Notes: generated by a model not told the origin, from the letters alone. Positions 23,675-31,410 are shown, counted from the first letter of the stretch. The stretch is DNA of 44,308 nt from Lachnospiraceae bacterium (GCA_017460845.1 JAFUAE010000046.1:1-44308); one strand, 5' to 3'. Translations and numbers: made by a program.

Positions 23675-24556
23675 ATGGAGATCCGTACTTTACGCTACTT
23701 TCTGGCGGTTGCCAGAGAAGAAAACATGACCAGGGCTGCCAAGACCCTGCATGTGACGCAGCCGACTCTTTCAAAGGCCTTGAAATCTCTTGAAGATGAG
23801 CTGGGCAAAAAGCTATTTATCCGTCACAGCTTCAGCATCCGGCTGACGGAGGAGGGGGTGCTTCTCCGAAACCGGGCGGAGGACCTTATCGGCATGGCCG
23901 ACAAGATCGAGCAGGAGTTCATTTCCCTCGATGATATCAGCGGCGGGGAGCTTTACTTAGGGCTTGCGGAATCCTATCAGATCCGGTATCTGGCCCGTGT
24001 AATCAAAGCCTTTAAGACCCGCTTCCCGAATCTGCACTACCATATCACCAGCGGCGATACGGAGCAGATCGCGGACAAGCTGGATAAAGGCCTCCTGGAT
24101 TTTCTGGTCCTGGCGGAGCTGCCGGACAGCCGGAAGTATGAATATCTGGCTTTTCCGGAAAAAGACGTATGGGGACTGGTGATTCCGGAAGGGGATCCGC
24201 TGGCAGAAGCGGATGTGATCCGGGCAGATGATCTGGCAGGCCTGCCCCTGTTCTGCTCTGAGCAGGCCTGGACCGGTGATATTAAGAAATGGGCAGGGAG
24301 TTCTTTTTCGAAAATGAAGCTGGAAGGGTCTTTCAGGCTTTCCTACAACGGTTCCGTATTCGCACGGGAAGGTCTTGGATATCTGCTGACCTTCCGGCAT
24401 CTGATCGACACCTCCAAAGACAGCGGACTTGTGTTCCGCCCTCTGTTTCCGGCACTTGAGACCGCGCTTTATATCGCCTGGAACCGCTATCAGACCTTTA
24501 CGCCGATCGCAGAGCGTTTCCTGCAGCAGCTGAAGGAATCCTTAACGACTGTATAA
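23675..24556 (+). CDS. LysR family transcriptional regulator
   Basis: A 293-residue LysR-type regulator with the typical N-terminal winged helix: MEIRTLRYFLAVAREENMTR, AAKTLHVTQPTLSKALKSLE, ELGKKLFIR (about residues 1-60), a linker helix (LLRNRAEDLIGMADKIEQEF) and a periplasmic-binding-like effector domain (GELYLGLAESYQIRYLARVI to the end). AAGGAG lies ten bases before the ATG. It follows the hxlR-type gene by 55 bases on the same strand, so it may be cotranscribed. No enzyme gene is divergent right next to it; the target is unknown. Confidence 0.93.
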   Translation: MEIRTLRYFLAVAREENMTRAAKTLHVTQPTLSKALKSLEDELGKKLFIRHSFSIRLTEEGVLLRNRAEDLIGMADKIEQEFISLDDISGGELYLGLAESYQIRYLARVIKAFKTRFPNLHYHITSGDTEQIADKLDKGLLDFLVLAELPDSRKYEYLAFPEKDVWGLVIPEGDPLAEADVIRADDLAGLPLFCSEQAWTGDIKKWAGSSFSKMKLEGSFRLSYNGSVFAREGLGYLLTFRHLIDTSKDSGLVFRPLFPALETALYIAWNRYQTFTPIAERFLQQLKESLTTV

Positions 24557-24621
24557 CGATCGGCTGCAGTAGAGCAGTTTCCAAATATTCTTCACTCCTG
24601 ACAGCATGATCTTTTTTCTGT

Positions 24622-25233
24622 TCATGGCTTATCCGCCTTCTCAAAAACCATCTCCGTCAGAGCCTCGCCCAACAGATCCTCCGGTCTGTTGTCCGGCCGG
24701 ATCCAGTCGTCGATGCATTTCTCCGGCAGGATCAGCGGCATCCGGTCATGGATGAAGCTTATCTCCCCGCCTGGTGCCCTTGTCAGGACCACAAAAACCG
24801 GAAGGCCTTCCTCGATCCGATACAGGCCGCAGAGCCAGGTCATGGTGGAATCCTTCGGCTGGATCATGTATTTATCGCCTGTTCGGATCCTGCCGTCATT
24901 GCCGTGCAGGTGTTCCCACTCGAAGTACCAGGATGCCGGCACAATGCAGCGCCTGCGCTCCCAGGATTCCCTGAAGGTCGGCCTGGCACCGGCTGTTTCG
25001 GACCGGGCATTCATCAAAAGAGATTTTCCGGAGAATCCCCATTTCATGGGAAAGACAGCACGCTCTCCAGAGCGGTTTGGTGCAATGACCGGCACCACAT
25101 CGGTCGGCCGGATCTCCCCGCAGGTTTTGATCCCGGTCGTTTTCTGCCATTTTCGAACGAGCGGAGAGCGGTTCATTTCTTCAACGATCGCACGGAGCTC
25201 CGGCGATTCATCAGCCCAGTATCGGCAGCACAT
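24622..25233 (-). CDS. SOS response-associated peptidase (YedK/HMCES-type DNA-protein crosslink protein)
   Basis: A 203-residue SRAP-family protein, which crosslinks to abasic sites in single-stranded DNA through the N-terminal Cys. After removal of Met the mature protein begins CCRYWADES, matching the family (Cys2 essential). NARSE (about residues 75-79, catalytic Asn and Glu neighbourhood), RRCIVPASWYFEWEH and FIHDRMPLILP (His about 160) are also present. The frame starts two codons earlier, but only the ATG at 25233 puts Cys at position 2, and AAAGGTGA lies upstream. Likely a stand-alone DNA-protection gene. Confidence 0.93.
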   Translation of the reverse strand: MCCRYWADESPELRAIVEEMNRSPLVRKWQKTTGIKTCGEIRPTDVVPVIAPNRSGERAVFPMKWGFSGKSLLMNARSETAGARPTFRESWERRRCIVPASWYFEWEHLHGNDGRIRTGDKYMIQPKDSTMTWLCGLYRIEEGLPVFVVLTRAPGGEISFIHDRMPLILPEKCIDDWIRPDNRPEDLLGEALTEMVFEKADKP

Positions 25234-25254
25234 AAGCATTCACCTTTGATAATA

Positions 25255-25289
25255 AGGAAATCCCCGCCAGATTTGTCTTTCTGACGGGG
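25255..25289 (-). terminator. terminator of the carboxylesterase gene
   Basis: CCCCGCCAGA (25262-25271) with TCTGACGGGG (25280-25289), one G-T pair, eight-base loop. On the minus strand it is followed by ATTTCCTTATTA. Confidence 0.7.
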
Positions 25290-25318
25290 AAAGCCAAGAA
25301 CAGAATTGACAACAAAAT

Positions 25319-26959
25319 TTAGGCTTTCTGCTCACGTGCGGCGACGATATCGAGAAGGTATCCCGGAGTAAAGTACTTATCCATGAACTGGTAGTAGCCG
25401 GTCAGAGGCAGCACTGCCTTGTACTGTTCAGCCAGAAGGCCCTTTTCCATATGCATGTTACCCGGCCCTGCGATATTCATGACGTTCTGGTCTTCCTCTG
25501 TGTACGCCTTCCATTCGACCTTGTCTGTCGACGGATTGCCGCAGCGTGCGAAATTGGTCCACATCTGCTGAACGGTCTTGAAGATCTCGTCGGGGGTGTT
25601 CGTGCCGTTGAAGGGGCCGCTCGCCCATTCGGCACGGAGGTTGAACACGAACATGAGCTCCACGGAATGTGCTGCTCCCAGATTCGCATTACTGCTCGGG
25701 TACGACCAATAATAGCAGAACGTCTTATTGAACCGGCTCTGTACGTCGAGCTGCTGGAGCATGGGGATCCTGAACATGAGCTCATTAATGAACTCCGTCT
25801 CAACAAGTCCCGGCTCCTGGTCCCTGCAGACCCGATGGAATTCTTCGTAATACTTCTTATCCTCTTCCTTCAGGCAGGCGGCTGCGTCGCCCACGGCGCG
25901 CTGAGCGAATACCTTCTGCTCTGCAAAGGTCAGGCTCGGGCCCTCGCCCATGAACAGCCTGGCCTCGTCGGCCGTGCTGCCCGCCATGATGGTTATGTGC
26001 TTTGCCAGGCCTTTCTTGTACATCTCGATGGGCGCCTCGGGAAGCACCTCCGTTCCGTAGTAGGGGCAGGAGGTGAACTTGCCGACCGCATTGACATACG
26101 CCTCCTGCAGCGCCTCTTCGCTCAGCGCCATGATGTCGTCCATGGTCTTGCAGCCGGTGTACTCGAGCAGTGCCTTAATCTTGCCCTGCGCGGATTCGCA
26201 GCCGACCGGGAAGGCCAGGCCGGTCGAGCCGCTCTGGGCGATGACCTTCTGGAAATACTGATTCGCCTCCTTCATGACTGGCAGAATGGAGACTGAGCCG
26301 CCGCCGGCGCTTTGCCCGAAGATGGTCACGTTGTCGGGATCTCCGCCGAAGGCAGCGATGTTCTCGTGCACCCACCTGAGCGCCATAGCCTGGTCGAGCA
26401 GGCCGTTGCAGGGCGCCGTCCCGAACTTTTCACCGCCGGGTACCGACGAGAAGTCCATAAAGCCATACATGTTCAGGCGGTAGTTGATATTCACAAAGAC
26501 GATGTCACTGTGCTCCTGGATGAGATTGGCGAAGCTGTAGGAAGTCTGCGAGCCCGAGCCGACGACGTACGCCCCGCCGTGGATCCAGAACATCACAGGC
26601 TTCTTCTCGGTCTTGTCATCGGTGTTGACCCAGATGTTCAGGTAGAGGCAGTCCTCGGAGGCCAGCTTCTGCACGCAATCCGGATAGCCGTGTGCGCCAA
26701 AGGCACACTTTCCGTAGTACTTAGCCTCGAAGACCTTGTCGCTCGCATCCACGTACTCCGGCGCCTTGAAGCGGCGCTCTCCCACGGGCGGCTTTGCATA
26801 TGGGATCCCCAGCCACGACGCGACCCCGTACTCCTCGCTTCCGACGAAGGTGCCGTTCACGCACTTTACGGCAAGAGCCTCGTTGTAGTCTCCTATGATC
26901 TCGCTGTTCAGGTAATCGTACTGCTCTAAACGGACCAGATCTTTGAATTCCCTTTTCAT
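25319..26959 (-). CDS. type-B carboxylesterase/lipase
   Basis: A 546-residue alpha/beta hydrolase of the type-B carboxylesterase family. Landmarks: ASWLGIPYAKPPVGERRFKAP, SEDCLYLNIWV (about 100-110), the oxyanion stretch FWIHGGAYVVGSG (about 124-136), the nucleophile elbow FGQSAGGGS (Ser about residue 216) and GAAHSVELMFVF (catalytic His about 430). No signal peptide is seen, so it is probably intracellular. Natural substrates are unknown; family members hydrolyse esters, including aryl and drug esters. Codon use is noticeably richer in G/C at third positions and in non-preferred codons than in neighbouring genes, suggesting possible transfer. AAAGGAG lies eight bases before the ATG. It is single and ends with a terminator. 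Confidence 0.93.
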   Translation of the reverse strand: MKREFKDLVRLEQYDYLNSEIIGDYNEALAVKCVNGTFVGSEEYGVASWLGIPYAKPPVGERRFKAPEYVDASDKVFEAKYYGKCAFGAHGYPDCVQKLASEDCLYLNIWVNTDDKTEKKPVMFWIHGGAYVVGSGSQTSYSFANLIQEHSDIVFVNINYRLNMYGFMDFSSVPGGEKFGTAPCNGLLDQAMALRWVHENIAAFGGDPDNVTIFGQSAGGGSVSILPVMKEANQYFQKVIAQSGSTGLAFPVGCESAQGKIKALLEYTGCKTMDDIMALSEEALQEAYVNAVGKFTSCPYYGTEVLPEAPIEMYKKGLAKHITIMAGSTADEARLFMGEGPSLTFAEQKVFAQRAVGDAAACLKEEDKKYYEEFHRVCRDQEPGLVETEFINELMFRIPMLQQLDVQSRFNKTFCYYWSYPSSNANLGAAHSVELMFVFNLRAEWASGPFNGTNTPDEIFKTVQQMWTNFARCGNPSTDKVEWKAYTEEDQNVMNIAGPGNMHMEKGLLAEQYKAVLPLTGYYQFMDKYFTPGYLLDIVAAREQKA

Positions 26960-27130
26960 ATCTCGGACTCCTTTCTTTCTCTGGAATATGAAATGCTTTA
27001 TCTGATGGCAGGTATACTCTCAGTCAACGACGCCGCAGTCGCCCCGAAGCCTGATGAATGCAGAACTCTTGAGTTTTAGATATCGTGCCGCATCCCCAGT
27101 ATATCATGGATATCAGTCTCCTTACAACTG

Positions 27131-27278
27131 TCAGAGTCCGGAGGAGATCTCAATCAACCGCCTTACAGCGTTCTTTTGTTCCGGCGGAATGCCGCAGGAC
27201 ATCAAAGATATCGTAATTTAGATCCGCAATTTCATTCATCTGCCACGCTTTTGAGATGTAGAGTTCCGTTTCGTTCAC
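27131..27278 (-). pseudogene. frameshifted C-terminal gene remnant
   Basis: On the minus strand a reading frame gives ELYISKAWQMNEIADLNYDI and FDVLRHSAGTKERCK, then stops after AVD. Shifting by one base gives RRLIEISSGL and a stop. The two join naturally as ...KERCK/RRLIEISSGL, so it looks like the end of a longer gene broken by one frameshift and truncated upstream, near the direct repeat at 27323. Family unknown. Confidence 0.35.
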
Positions 27279-27322
27279 ATCATCATATTCACACCTTGGC
27301 CGGAGTCACTCTGCATCCTTTA

Positions 27323-27440
27323 TTCAGTCAGCATTCACTCAGCATTCTCTCAGGATATCCACATCTGAACACAAAATAAAAGAGTGACAAAACCTTCATA
27401 AAATAAGGATTTTAACACTCTCTTAAGACCGTCTCCGGGG
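27323..27440. repeat. direct repeat R1 (left copy)
   Basis: About 118 bases that recur, with roughly 80 percent identity by eye, at 30966-31082. Shared blocks include CAGCATTC repeats, ATCTGAACA, GAGTG.CAAAACC.TCAT, ATAAGGATTT, AACACTCTCTTAAG and CCGGGG at the end. The repeat itself contains nested inverted repeats (GAGTG/CACTC and AAACCTT/AAGGATTT). The 26960-27623 gap otherwise holds only the remnant at 27131, this repeat, a tRNA T-arm piece and a hairpin. Confidence 0.75.
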
Positions 27441-27455
27441 GGGATTCGAACCCCC
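27433..27455 (-). other. tRNA T-arm and 3' acceptor remnant
   Basis: On the minus strand CGGGGG-TTCGAAT-CCCCC is a complete T-arm, followed by CCGGAGAC as the 3' half of an acceptor stem. No anticodon or D-arm precedes it, so only the 3' end of a tRNA gene is present, as left by integration of an element into a tRNA gene. Confidence 0.6.
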
Positions 27456-27468
27456 GTTGATGTCATTT

Positions 27469-27497
27469 TCATGATATTCTCAACACGAATATCATGA
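27469..27497. repeat. perfect 11-bp hairpin next to the tRNA remnant
   Basis: TCATGATATTC (27469-27479) and GAATATCATGA (27487-27497) with a seven-base loop, no mismatch. It stands just beside the T-arm remnant in the place where the rest of the tRNA would be. Confidence 0.6.
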
Positions 27498-27623
27498 TAT
27501 GAATTATAACCATTAGTGCAAAACTGTGCAAGCGGTTATGATAGCCTTGCCGGATAAAAAGACGAAAAGAGAATATCCGGTAAAACAGCAGATAAAGCAG
27601 AATTCAGAAAGGATCCTGCAGGT

Positions 27624-27845
27624 ATGGATACAAAGGAACAACTGATACAGAGGCTCTCCGATGCAGGATGCACAATGGAGGCGGCGGAACAGATCGGAAG
27701 CCTTTACGAAACCGGCAGCTATCGTGAAATGCTGCACCAGATGAAAGTACAGCGCTGCAGCCTCATAGAGCAGATGCATGAGAGCCAGCGCAGGGTAGAC
27801 CGCATGGATTTTCTGATCCGGAATCAGGAAAAACAGATGAATTAA
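27624..27845 (+). CDS. small conserved-looking helical protein
   Basis: A 73-residue protein: TKEQLIQRLSDAGCTMEAAEQI, YETGSYREMLHQMKVQRCSL, then a coiled-coil-like helix (EQMHESQRRVDRMDFLIRNQ). I recall similar small proteins in Clostridia next to hydrolase or reductase genes, but no function is known. AGGA is about ten bases before the ATG. It ends 21 bases before the alpha/beta hydrolase gene and is likely cotranscribed. Confidence 0.6.
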   Translation: MDTKEQLIQRLSDAGCTMEAAEQIGSLYETGSYREMLHQMKVQRCSLIEQMHESQRRVDRMDFLIRNQEKQMN

Positions 27846-27866
27846 GAGAAAGAGAGGACAAGGACC

Positions 27867-28868
27867 ATGATGATGAAAGAAGAACTGAAGCTGACACAGG
27901 ACTGGGATAAGACCTTCCCGAAGAGTGACAAAGCGGATCACTGCAAGGTGACCTTCGTGAACCGCTATGGTATTACCCTGGCGGCAGATATGTATGTACC
28001 GAAGGATGCGGCAGGAAAGCTTCCTGCTATCGCCGTCTGCGGCCCCTTCGGCGCGGTCAAGGAACAGTGCGCTGGTCTTTACGCACAGACCATGGCAGAA
28101 AGAGGATTTCTTACCATCGCTTTTGATCCGTCCTTCACCGGTGAGAGCGGCGGCAATGTCCGTTACATGGCTTCTCCCGATATCAATACGGAAGACTTCA
28201 TGGCAGCAGTTGATTTTCTGTCCCTCTGCGATAAGGTCGATCCGGAGCGCATCGGCATTATCGGCATCTGCGGCTGGGGCGGCATGGCGCTTAACACAGC
28301 AGCACTGGATACACGTATCAAAGCAACCGTTGCTTCCACCATGTATGACATGACCCGCGTCAATGCCAAAGGTTACTTTGACAGCGAAGACAGCGAGGAA
28401 GCCCGCTATCAGAAGAGGGCGGCTATGTGCGCACAGAGACTGGCGGATCTTAAGGCCGGCGAATATACGCTTGGCGGAGGTGTGGTAGATCCGCTTCCGG
28501 AGGATGCGCCGTACTTCGTGAAAGATTACTACGATTATTACAAGACCGGTCGCGGCTATCACGTAAGGTCCTTAAACTCTAACGGCGGCTGGAATGTCAT
28601 CGGATGCGAGTCCTTCATGAACCAGCCCATTCTGAAATATACGAATGAGATCCGGTCCGCAGTCCTCGTCATGCACGGCGACAAGGCACACTCCTGTTAT
28701 TTCGGAAAGGATGCTTATGCCGATATGGTAAAGGACAGCAAGTATACAGACAACAAGGAACTTCTGATTATCCCCGGTGCTTCCCATACGGATCTCTATG
28801 ACGGCGGCGAGAATCATGCGATCCCGTTCGACAAGCTCGAGAGCTTCTTTACGGAATACCTGAAATAA
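27867..28868 (+). CDS. alpha/beta hydrolase with cysteine-type nucleophile elbow
   Basis: A 333-residue alpha/beta hydrolase of the YcjY/dienelactone-hydrolase-like clade. The strand-nucleophile elbow is IGIIGICGWGGMAL (about residues 129-142), in which Cys replaces the usual Ser, as in dienelactone hydrolases. FDPSFTGESGG is the oxyanion region; an Asp in LVMHGDKAHSCYF and a His in IPGASHTDLYDGG (about 312) complete a triad. No signal peptide. Substrate unknown. Three consecutive ATGs open the frame, so the exact start is uncertain by two codons. In the remnant just downstream lies the tail of an aldo/keto reductase, a gene often next to this hydrolase in Clostridia. Confidence 0.88.
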   Translation: MMMKEELKLTQDWDKTFPKSDKADHCKVTFVNRYGITLAADMYVPKDAAGKLPAIAVCGPFGAVKEQCAGLYAQTMAERGFLTIAFDPSFTGESGGNVRYMASPDINTEDFMAAVDFLSLCDKVDPERIGIIGICGWGGMALNTAALDTRIKATVASTMYDMTRVNAKGYFDSEDSEEARYQKRAAMCAQRLADLKAGEYTLGGGVVDPLPEDAPYFVKDYYDYYKTGRGYHVRSLNSNGGWNVIGCESFMNQPILKYTNEIRSAVLVMHGDKAHSCYFGKDAYADMVKDSKYTDNKELLIIPGASHTDLYDGGENHAIPFDKLESFFTEYLK

Positions 28869-28889
28869 GAAAGAAACCGGAGACAGGCT

Positions 28890-29081
28890 ATGAACAGGAA
28901 GAAGATCCTATCCGTCATTTTAGCTCTCATACTGCTTCTGGTCTGCGTTTCCGCCTGTCAGGCAGCGAGCCCGCCCCAGAAGGCGGGCCAGGAACCTGCC
29001 GCCAGTCAGATGGGTCCGGAGGAGTCTGACGGACAATCAGCCGGGTTCCTCCGATCCGGAGCATATCAAAGAGAATCTTGA
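28890..29081 (+). pseudogene. truncated lipoprotein, fused to gene debris
   Basis: A signal peptide (MNRKKILSVILALILLLVC) with lipobox VSAC and an Ala/Ser/Gln-rich linker of 40 residues, then a stop. Such a beginning normally leads a large lipoprotein. The last 12 codons (about 29041 on) already overlap the aldo/keto reductase tail in another frame, so the gene was cut by a deletion. Confidence 0.55.
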
Positions 29082-29163
29082 TCTGTTCGGGTTTGCGCTT
29101 ACGGATGAGGAAATGGCAGCGATCAACGACCTCGACCGCGATGAAAAGCATGACTGGTATTAA
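29041..29163 (+). pseudogene. C-terminal fragment of an aldo/keto reductase
   Basis: In a frame shifted from the lipoprotein start, 40 codons read PGSSDPEHIKENLDLFGFAL, then TDEEMAAINDLDRDEKHDWY and TAA. This is the typical end of an aldo/keto reductase (the IPGSS.P.H..ENL..F.F.LT.EEM segment). The rest of the gene is missing; the junction with the lipoprotein remnant is at about 29038. Confidence 0.75.
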
Positions 29164-29323
29164 AAATATAGGAGCGTGTAAGAAATATCAGAAAAGAAAT
29201 CTGTCAGGAAATCTTCTCTGCGTTACAGGCCGGCTGACAGTAACCATTATGGTTATGTCCTTATTGCTATCCGCAGCCGGATGCAGCAGAGCAGAGACAG
29301 ACAGCAGCATGAATAATCAGTAA
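29164..29323 (+). pseudogene. second lipoprotein signal-peptide remnant
   Basis: After the aldo/keto reductase tail a frame ends with TVTIMVMSLLLSAAGCSRAE and TDSSMNNQ, a signal peptide and lipobox followed at once by a stop. No start codon with a ribosome binding site fits. It looks like the beginning of a lipoprotein gene, similar to the cyclophilin-like one at 31411, that has been cut off. Confidence 0.4.
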
Positions 29324-29362
29324 ACCGAAGCAGCTATTCCAGTTCTGTCATTCCTGCAAAAG

Positions 29363-29436
29363 TACCTCCGGTGAGATTCGAACTCACACCGCGCCGGGCT
29401 TAAACCGGCTTCCTCTTCCTATTGGGATACGGGAGC
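29363..29436 (-). tRNA. tRNA-like gene, class I shape, anticodon UAA
   Basis: On the minus strand the 74 bases fold as a tRNA: acceptor GCTCCCG with CGGAGGT (two G-U pairs and one C-A mismatch), TA, D-arm TCC...GGA with AATAGG loop, anticodon arm GCCGG-TTTAAGC-CCGGC, variable GCGGT, T-arm GTGAG-TTCGAAT-CTCAC and discriminator A. The anticodon is TAA, which reads UUA (Leu), but leucine tRNAs have a long variable arm and this has five bases. The imperfect acceptor suggests a degenerate or atypical tRNA, possibly linked to mobile elements. No CCA is encoded. Confidence 0.6.
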
Positions 29437-29485
29437 TGAAAGTGGGCAGGGTTGTCATTCGACCTGTAGTATAAAAAACATTTAC

Positions 29486-30850
29486 TTAAGAAAGACTGCA
29501 ATGAAGCATCCCGCTCTTTTGCAGCTCAGACATCACCTGCCTGTTTAACTGTTCTTCATCGATACCGCAGGAAAAAATACCTTTACGGTATACAACTTCC
29601 CCGTTAACAATCGTAGTATCAATGTTTTCAGCTGATGCAGAATACGCAAGGGTCGTGATGGGATCGTGCATAGGAACAGACCGTATCTGTTCAGGGTCAA
29701 ACAGAATGATATCCGCCTTCTTTCCCACCTCAAGCGATCCGAGCATTTTTCCCATTCCGAGTGCCTTCGCGCCTCCCATTGTTGCCATCCTGACAACCTT
29801 TTCAGCGCTCATTGCCGTCGCGTCATGGCAAACGCCTTTATGGATCAGGGCCGTCAGCCGCATTGTATCGAGCATATCTGTCGTATTATTGCTTGCAGCA
29901 CCATCTGTTCCAAGCGATACATTGATGCCTGCCTGGAAGCAGGCCGGTATCGGCGCGATCCCGGAACCAAGATACAGGTTTGCTGCAGGATTATGACTGA
30001 TCGAAACGCCTCTTTTTGCAAGAAGACGTATTTCATCCTGTGTAAGGTGTACACAGTGCACCGCAAGGAACTGGTCAGTCAGGAAGCCGATTTCATCAAG
30101 AAGATCTACGATATTCCTGCCGTAATTCCGCCGGCACATATCGTTATCCTCCAATGTCTCATTAAGATGCATGGTATAGCGTACTTTTTGGTCAAGACAG
30201 TACTCCAATATTGTCCTGTATCCAGATAGAGTCGTTGCCCATGTCACGTCAGGTCCCGTCCAGATGGAAAGCATATCATCGGAACAGGGAATTTTTCGTA
30301 ACCGTTCCACCTCTTCAATCGCTTTTTCTACCGGTTCAATATAGCAATCGGGAACGTTATACTCCCCACCGTAATCCTGAAAGGTTCGCATGAAGATGCT
30401 GCGAATACCTGTCTTTTGCATCGATTCAATACAGACATCTGCAAGTTCCGGATCCTGGTTCGTATAGAAGAATTCACAAAAGGTCGTGCATCCGCTCTTG
30501 AGAGCTTCAAGACATGCGACAAGTGTCGCGAGTTCCTGCTGCCGATGAGTAACTCTGACACCAAACGGCTGCACGGAACTGTTCAACCAGCTAATGAGAG
30601 GACGATCTGCACCTAACCCTTTAAGCAGGGACTGAAAACAATGTACATGAGTATTCACAAAGCCGGGAAGCGCTATCATTCCCTGTGCATCAATATGCTT
30701 TTTGGCATGGCAGCAGGTATCCGATATCTGCTTTCCCACAAATGATATGGCTCCATTCTTAACTCCAATGGAACCATTCTTTATGATTGTTTCATTGACG
30801 TCCATCGTGAGTATGGCTGCGTTATCAATAACGAGATCAAAATCTTTCAT
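29486..30850 (-). CDS. amidohydrolase family deaminase (MtaD/TrzA-like)
   Basis: A 454-residue metal-dependent amidohydrolase of the group with 5-methylthioadenosine/S-adenosylhomocysteine deaminases, chlorohydrolases and guanine-type deaminases. Metal-site motifs: GFVNTHVHCFQSLLKG (HxH, about 58-73), YTMHLNETLED (His about 211), HCVHL (about 243) and LGTDGAASNN (Asp about 298). The C-terminal beta domain with EVGKKADIILFD is typical. It probably deaminates a purine- or aromatic-type substrate. The frame extends to 30970; the ATG at 30850 with GGTGA upstream is chosen, as it gives the normal N-terminus (DLVIDNAAILTMD). It lies inside the segment bracketed by the direct repeats and has lower GC than the genes around it. 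Confidence 0.9.
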   Translation of the reverse strand: MKDFDLVIDNAAILTMDVNETIIKNGSIGVKNGAISFVGKQISDTCCHAKKHIDAQGMIALPGFVNTHVHCFQSLLKGLGADRPLISWLNSSVQPFGVRVTHRQQELATLVACLEALKSGCTTFCEFFYTNQDPELADVCIESMQKTGIRSIFMRTFQDYGGEYNVPDCYIEPVEKAIEEVERLRKIPCSDDMLSIWTGPDVTWATTLSGYRTILEYCLDQKVRYTMHLNETLEDNDMCRRNYGRNIVDLLDEIGFLTDQFLAVHCVHLTQDEIRLLAKRGVSISHNPAANLYLGSGIAPIPACFQAGINVSLGTDGAASNNTTDMLDTMRLTALIHKGVCHDATAMSAEKVVRMATMGGAKALGMGKMLGSLEVGKKADIILFDPEQIRSVPMHDPITTLAYSASAENIDTTIVNGEVVYRKGIFSCGIDEEQLNRQVMSELQKSGMLHCSLS

Positions 30851-30965
30851 AATATCACCCCGCAAGCTGCGATTTATCGCTGGCACAGAAGACTTCTTCA
30901 CGTCCTTTTGTCTTCCTTTTTCAAGAATACGACAGCCGGCATAATCAGTCAATCTGCGCTCTTCT

Positions 30966-31082
30966 TTCACTCAGCATTCTATCGGCATTCACTAAGAATA
31001 TTTATATCTGAACATAAAAAGAAGAGTGCCAAAACCCTCATATAATAAGGATTTCAACACTCTCTTAAGGCCATTCCCGGGG
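30966..31082. repeat. direct repeat R2 (right copy)
   Basis: Matches R1 (27323-27440) in the same orientation over about 117 bases, from CACTCAGCATTCTATCGGCAT to CTCTTAAGGCCATTCCCGGGG. The tRNA T-arm that follows R1 is not preserved here (GGGGAATTGTATC instead), so R2 is the less complete copy. Confidence 0.75.
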
Positions 31083-31123
31083 AATTGTATCAGCAGCCCT
31101 AGTAAGAAGCGATATTGTTTTTA

Positions 31124-31410
31124 CTATGTTATGAAATCCGAAGTATGGTTTTCCCCCTTGATCCTCCGGAAGAGACCTTTCAGGTCTTCCTCATCTATCA
31201 GTTTTCGCATACTGTCCATGCAATCTTTCAGTGTCAGACCTTTCAGCTCCTGTTCCGCCTTCTCCTCGATCTGCCGGACAGACCATTTTCCTTCCTTGTC
31301 AGGTCAAAATGCGCCAGTCCGATCCCCATAGATGCCGCGTACAGACACGCTTCTTCGAAGCAGTAGCCATAGGCGAGTTCATATTGACCGTTCCGCTTTT
31401 CTTCGGATCT
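31124..31410 (-). pseudogene. frameshifted remnant downstream of the cyclophilin-like lipoprotein
   Basis: On the minus strand, directly after the lipoprotein stop, one frame reads RSEEKRNGQYELAYGYCFEE and ACLYAASMGIGLAHFDL, then is lost. A second frame, shifted by one base near 31303, continues DKEGKWSVRQIEEKAEQELK, GLTLKDCMDSMRKLIDEED and LFRRIKGENHTSDFIT to a TAG at 31124. The two join as one peptide, so a gene without its start has been broken by one indel. ELAYGYCFEEACLYAASMGIG recalls the dimer/FMN region of nitroreductases, but this is weak. Confidence 0.5.

Noticed and set aside
27176..27379. 67-codon plus-strand frame in the gap before the direct-repeat region
   Set aside because: It has no ribosome binding site and spans both the minus-strand gene remnant and repeat R1.
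27513..28562. 349-codon minus-strand frame opposite the alpha/beta hydrolase
   Set aside because: It is Cys/His-rich, has no start signal and lies over a gene with clear catalytic motifs on the other strand.
27323..31082. Complete integrative element between R1 and R2
   Set aside because: No integrase, relaxase or replication gene lies between the repeats; only cargo-like genes and debris are present, so it is reported as a possible scar only.
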